64,000 nucleotides of DNA. Origin: Castor canadensis. Lineage: Eukaryota > Chordata > Mammalia > Rodentia > Castoridae. Below are positions 60,130 to 64,000 of the stretch, one piece after another (the first letter of the stretch is position 1; each line of letters starts with the position of its first letter). The position numbers were made by a program, and so were the translations under genes. A model generated the notes under the pieces. It ran no database searches, was not told the origin of the DNA, and worked only from the letters and a program-made list of their open reading frames with translations. The stretch is from contig NC_133401.1 in NCBI RefSeq assembly GCF_047511655.1, positions 14,478,001-14,542,000 of the forward strand, given 5' to 3'.

Positions 60130-60187
<58 letters not shown>
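60068..60187 (+). mobile_element. ID-like SINE with long CA tail
   Basis: gaggtgtgactcttagtggt to gccctgagttctg, then an unbroken CA run of about 58 bases (60129-60187). Confidence 0.85.
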
Positions 60188-60189
<2 letters not shown>

Positions 60190-60244
60190 TTCCAACACCA
60201 TTATCATTGTCACCCTACTGTGCAAATAGCATAAGCTTCTAAGT

Positions 60245-60550
60245 GTTTGCACATGGTAACTCATTGCATCTTTGTAGCAACACCATACCATCAGGTTCTT
60301 TATTATCCCCTTTTAATTAATTAATTAATTTTTGGGTGCTGGGGAGGGAACCCAGGGACTCATGCACGCCAGGCCAGCGCTCTACCACTGAACCACAATA
60401 TTAGCTCTAGTGTCTCCTTTTTTAGAAGCGGTGGAAATCAAAGCACAGAGGGATTAAGTGACCTTCCCAACATCACACAGCTGGGAAGCAGCCCAGATGG
60501 GATTTGACCCCAGGCAGCCTGGCTAAGGCCAAGTTGTCCTGCATCATCCC
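60245..60550 (+). mobile_element. MIR SINE interrupted by an ID SINE
   Basis: The MIR halves (gcacatggtaactcattgca; cagagggattaagtgacctt and gggatttgaccccaggcag) flank a reverse ID copy at 60306-60405. That copy starts at a TTAA repeat. Confidence 0.75.
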
Positions 60551-60712
60551 TCACCCCTCATGACCGAGCAACTGTGATGAACTGTGTAATTAACTACATT
60601 TTTTGTAGTTCTCCCTGCACATGCCTTTCCTCCACGACAGGTCTCCTGTAACTTGTATAAGTGGTGGCGATCACTCTATGCCCATAAACACAACATAGCT
60701 AGAGACAATCCT

Positions 60713-60899
60713 TTTTTTTGGGGGGGGGGTACTGGGGTTTGAACTCAGGGCCTACACCTTGAGCCACTCCACTAGCCCTTTTTTGTGAAGGGTTTTTTCA
60801 AGATAGGGTCTCAAGAATTATTTGCCCAGGCTGGCTTCAAACTATAATCCTATTGATCTCTGCCTCCTGAGTAGCTAGGATTAAAGGCGTGAGCCCAGT
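60713..60899 (-). mobile_element. B1-ID composite SINE
   Basis: T and G runs, actggggtttgaactcaggg, gagtagctaggattaaaggc. Confidence 0.9.
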
Positions 60900-61202
60900 G
60901 GACCATGATATTTCAAAGGGTTATGGTCCTCTTCTCACTTCCACATGCAGAATTTCATTTCATTCCCCAAACTCTGCTAGGTCCTACCACTTGGCATGGC
61001 AGGACGCCGTCCTGGACAAGGTCAGTCCCCTGGACACACAGATACTTTCTTGCCCTTGGCCACACCTCCAGTCACAGGCACAAGCCCCTCAGGGCTTGTG
61101 AGATTCACCAGTCTCTACCGACAGGGAGCTTTCCCAACTCATCCCGTAAATCACTAGGTTCTTGGATTCTGTCACCTGCAATTTTTGTGCTTCACTGAAC
61201 AC

Positions 61203-61375
61203 TTTTTTTTTCCAGTATGGAGATTGAACCCAGGGCCTTATACAAACCCTTCTACCATTGCCCCCACACCCTCAGCCCTTTTGTTTTTTTTAGTGGCACT
61301 GGGTTTTGAACTCAGGGCTCATGCTTGCTAGGTAGGTGCTCTACTTCTTGAGCCCCTCCTCCAGCCCCTCCCCCA
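61203..61375 (-). mobile_element. two adjacent ID-like SINEs
   Basis: 61203-61278 (tatggagattgaacccaggg) and 61283-61375 (ggcactgggttttgaactc), both reverse. Confidence 0.8.
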
Positions 61376-61384
61376 GGCCTTTTA

Positions 61385-62035
61385 CTTTCACTTTTTAAAA
61401 TTCATGAATATTAATTGTACAACGGGTTTCATTGTGATATTTCCATACATGCATATAATAGACTTTGATCAAATTCATCCCCTCCCATTACTTTCTCATC
61501 CCCCTCACCCCTTCTAAAAACAAGTTTAACTGTTATATTCTCTAACATGTATATAAGGTCTCAGGTCGTATTTACCCCCCTAACCCTCTCCCTTTGCCCT
61601 CCCCCTACCTCTGCTTCTCACCCTAAAGGAGTTCCCACTTTACACTTGTCATTCATATTTTCATTTTTGTATTACTCATTCTTTAAGGTCTATGTTCACT
61701 TTTTAAAGTCAAGAATCTAGATACTGCATGAGAGAACACGCAGTATTTGTCTTTCTCAGTCTAGGTTATTTCAGTTAACAAGATGATCTCTAGTTCCATC
61801 CATTTTCCTGCAAACAACATAATTTCATTCTTTTCTCTTTTTTTGGCAGCATTGGGGTTTGAACTTAGGACCTCATGCTTGCTAGGAAGGCACTCTACCA
61901 CTTAAGCCACACTTCCAGCCCAATTTCATTCTTCTTTATGACTGAATTATACTCCATTGTGTATATATACCACATTTTCCTTATTCATTCATTGGTAGAT
62001 GGACACCTGGGCTGACTCCATATTTTGGCTATTTG
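61385..62035 (-). mobile_element. L1 3' end interrupted by an ID SINE
   Basis: The reverse L1 3' region (catacatgcatataatagac; ttatactccattgtgtatat) is split at 61838-61921 by a reverse ID-like SINE. Its target repeat aatttcattctt is seen on both sides. Confidence 0.8.
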
Positions 62036-62225
62036 GGTTTTTTTTTTGGCGGTGCTGGGGTTTGGACTCAGGGCCTCTGCTTTCTAGACAGGTACTCTAT
62101 CATTTGAGTAACTCCACCAGCCCTTATTTTACTTTTGAGACAGGGTCTCGCTTACCTTTTTCCTGGGGCTGGTTTTGAACTCAAGATCCTCCTGCCTCTT
62201 ATCTCCTAAATGACTGAGCTCTCTC
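62036..62225 (-). mobile_element. B1-ID composite SINE
   Basis: Poly(T), gctggggtttggactcaggg, gagacagggtctcgcttacc. Confidence 0.8.
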
Positions 62226-62228
62226 TAT

Positions 62229-62525
62229 TTTTTGGCATTCCTGGGTTTTGAACTTACTAGGCAGGCACTTTACCACTTGAGCCACATCCCAGCTTTTTTT
62301 TTTTTTTTTTGCTTTAGTTATTTTGCAGTGGGGTACTGCATATTTTCCCAGGCTAGCCTGGACTGTGATCCTATTTATGCCTCCCTGGTATCTGGGATGA
62401 CAAGCACAGGTCACCCACTCCCAGTTCAGTGGCTGAGTTGGGGTCTTGTTAGTTTAAAACCTCCATCCTCCCAATCTCTGCCTCCTGAGTAGCTGGGATT
62501 GCAGGTATGAGCCACAGTGCCTGGT
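62229..62525 (-). mobile_element. B1-B1-ID type SINE
   Basis: tgggttttgaacttactagg ID part, then two B1-like monomers (cccaggctagcctggactgt; gagtagctgggattgcagg). Confidence 0.75.
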
Positions 62526-62624
62526 AAACTCTCTTGATTAGTGTAAAAATTTACCCAGACCCAATATCTATCCAATGTGCACAGTATAAACTGCCCTGTA
62601 AATGTTTTCTTGTCTGTAGCAGGT

Positions 62625-62665
62625 GCAAGTCACTGGGTTGGATCCTGAGTACTGAAAAAAAAAAA
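62625..62665 (+). mobile_element. ID-like tail fragment
   Basis: cactgggttggatcctgagt plus poly(A). Confidence 0.5.
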
Positions 62666-63419
62666 ACCAAAACGCTTCCTCAACTTCAGATCTACCCAAT
62701 ATGGAAGTAGGAACTATCTTTTAGGGAACTAAAATAGAAATAATATGATAGTATAAGATTGTACAGATAATGTAGTAACATAGGTTAATAGTATAAAATT
62801 CCTTCAGAGTGTGAACTCCTTGTGGACAGTGACACTTTGACCAGTCTCTATGGATAGTGGGAACTTCCTTGCATAATGTGAATCTCTTCCACACCCAGTG
62901 ATCGCCATTGGACAACTGGCAAATCTTCCATGCCCTGTGTCAACCAGGCATATACCATAGCACATTCTTTCACAAGTGGTGGGGCACAGAACAGTATGAC
63001 CTACAATAGACTAGATGTGTTTTCCCCACAATTGGTGAGAGTCTTGAGTGGATACAGTAATGAGAACCCATTACAAGCAAAAGAAACCTTCCCTAGAGCC
63101 AGCGCACACCCCAGTACTCTTGGTCTAGGATAAATCTAATGTGAAGAGCGAATGGATATATAGAGAGAGACAGGTTCACACCTGGTGCAAACTCCGTGTT
63201 TGGACAACAGACATCATTACTACCAAGGCTCATCCTCTCCTCCTCACCTCCACTATGACAACCCACTCCACGACCTTTAGAAATCTCCCTCCTCCAGGTG
63301 TGAACACATCACAGAGTAGCTCTCCACTGAATGCAGTGTGAAGTCCCGTGAAATGCTGTATTTCCTCATCTTGTGTCCCCGGCCACCAAATGCTTGGGGG
63401 GAGAGGGGCTGTCAGAAAA

Positions 63420-63868
63420 CTCAGTCGTTCTAAATGTCAAAGCCTTGGAGAAGATGACTTGTCCCCGCGCGCGTTGCCTACACTGCAGCGCGCGCCACCC
63501 CACCGGCGTGCATTCTCCTCTCGGTGGCAACAGGGCTTTCCGCGGGGCCGCGCCAGACTTCTCGAGACCGTTGATTGGTCGTTGTCCTGGCCACCCGACA
63601 GCCAATCAAGCAGGGGGAAGGTGACATCACTAGTTCTTCTCCCATCCCCCCCTCCCTCTCCAACTTCCCTACTCCGGCTACCGACAGCAACAACCACGTG
63701 GGGGATGGGTAAGAGAGTAGAACTGGTGAGGTCATTGCACCGCCCCGGCCGCTGCTGATTGGCTGCGGGGCTCACGGGTGGCGGTTGGCTGCTCCTCGCA
63801 CCTCCCCCTCGTGCTGCAACCGCCGCCACTGTGAGGAGCCACCGGCGACGCCAGAGCCGGGAATCCGG
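63420..63868 (+). promoter_or_regulatory. CIC: CpG promoter and noncoding first exon, probably CIC (long isoform)
   Basis: A CpG island carries an opposed pair of CCAAT boxes (GATTGG at 63573-63578, CCAAT at 63602-63606) and a third at 63758-63762. It also has an E-box CACGTG at 63695-63700 and GC boxes. A strong donor (ccgg|gtgagt) ends a candidate exon at 63868. No CIC protein sequence is present in the window. The assignment rests on synteny: the distance from ERF exon 1 (about 13 kb) equals the ERF-CIC spacing I recall for human. Confidence 0.6.
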
Positions 63869-63982
63869 GTGAGTCGGGGCCCTGGGTCTAAGATGTTCCT
63901 GGTGTTCAGCGAGACTCAGGAAGAACTGCCCTTTCCGACTTTTTCCCCTCGCCCGGGTTCTTTAGCGCTCCCAGCACTCTGT

Positions 63983-64000
63983 CCATGGGAGTTGTAGTCT
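63983..64000 (+). promoter_or_regulatory. ZNF143/THAP11-like site beside the CIC promoter
   Basis: CCATGGGAGTTGTAGTCT ends the window. It is a close match to the core GGGAATTGTAGT found repeatedly upstream of GSK3A. It lies about 115 bases after the predicted first-exon donor. Confidence 0.5.

Larger units (their letters stand above)
50961..63419. other. ERF-CIC intergenic interval
   Basis: 12.5 kb without any recognisable exon. The first kilobase past the ERF promoter is G-rich unique sequence. From 52 kb on it is a dense mosaic of ID, B1 and B1-ID SINEs, one L2 and one L1 copy cut by SINEs, and blocks of a decayed short tandem repeat. Confidence 0.7.

Noticed and set aside
60129-60187. CA run as a short-repeat (CRISPR-like) array
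   Set aside because: It is a plain dinucleotide repeat growing from a SINE tail, in a mammalian genome.
63785-63997. 70-codon frame at the window end as CIC coding sequence
   Set aside because: The frame runs through the predicted splice donor and matches no part of CIC that I know. The exon is treated as noncoding.

Overview
This is mammalian nuclear DNA, almost certainly from a rodent. It has multi-exon genes with GT-AG introns, CpG-island promoters, ancient MIR/L2 repeats, and many young tRNA-derived ID-type SINEs and 7SL-derived B1-type SINEs. The commonest young SINE is a B1-ID composite: a 'ggtggctcacacctgtaat' B1-like head joined to an 'agttcaaaccccagtacc' ID-like tail. B2/B4-type murid SINEs are not evident. 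I infer a castorimorph rodent, beaver-like, but this rests only on SINE style. The gene order DEDD2(-), ZNF526(+), GSK3A(-), ERF(-), CIC(+) is that of human 19q13.2.

Layout. 1-5.65 kb lies beyond the DEDD2 3' end and holds SINEs, an old L1 with an MLT1 LTR inside it, and an unexplained CpG-rich promoter-like patch at 4.37-4.55 kb. 5.65-21.8 kb is DEDD2, with four coding exons and a 9-kb third coding intron full of MIR, L2 and SINEs. 23.1-29.8 kb is ZNF526, with noncoding first exons and one coding exon of 666 codons. 29.87-39.4 kb is GSK3A, with 11 coding exons and 483 aa. 43.3-50.9 kb is ERF, with four coding exons and 554 aa. 51-63.4 kb is a SINE-dense intergenic stretch. 63.4-64 kb is a CpG-island promoter plus a noncoding first exon, placed where the long CIC isoform should start.

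The genes do not form an operon and have separate jobs. DEDD2 is a nuclear death-effector-domain protein, ZNF526 a C2H2 zinc-finger protein and GSK3A a constitutively active kinase switched off by phosphorylation at Ser21. ERF is an ETS repressor exported from the nucleus after ERK phosphorylation. ERF and CIC, two ERK-inactivated repressors, are divergent neighbours about 13 kb apart.

The most notable unexplained structure is a set of diverged tandem arrays hugging the CpG-island promoters. About a dozen ZNF143/THAP11-like sites recur roughly every 60 bp upstream of GSK3A. A 36-bp array of eight units lies just inside the DEDD2 promoter, and a 38-bp-type array lies in ZNF526 intron 1. Weaker arrays lie in GSK3A intron 1 and in the ERF-CIC interval. 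Other items are a 32-bp perfect palindrome at a SINE 5' end, a pair of trimeric SINEs sharing one target-site duplication, and an X-box/CRE pair in the ERF promoter.
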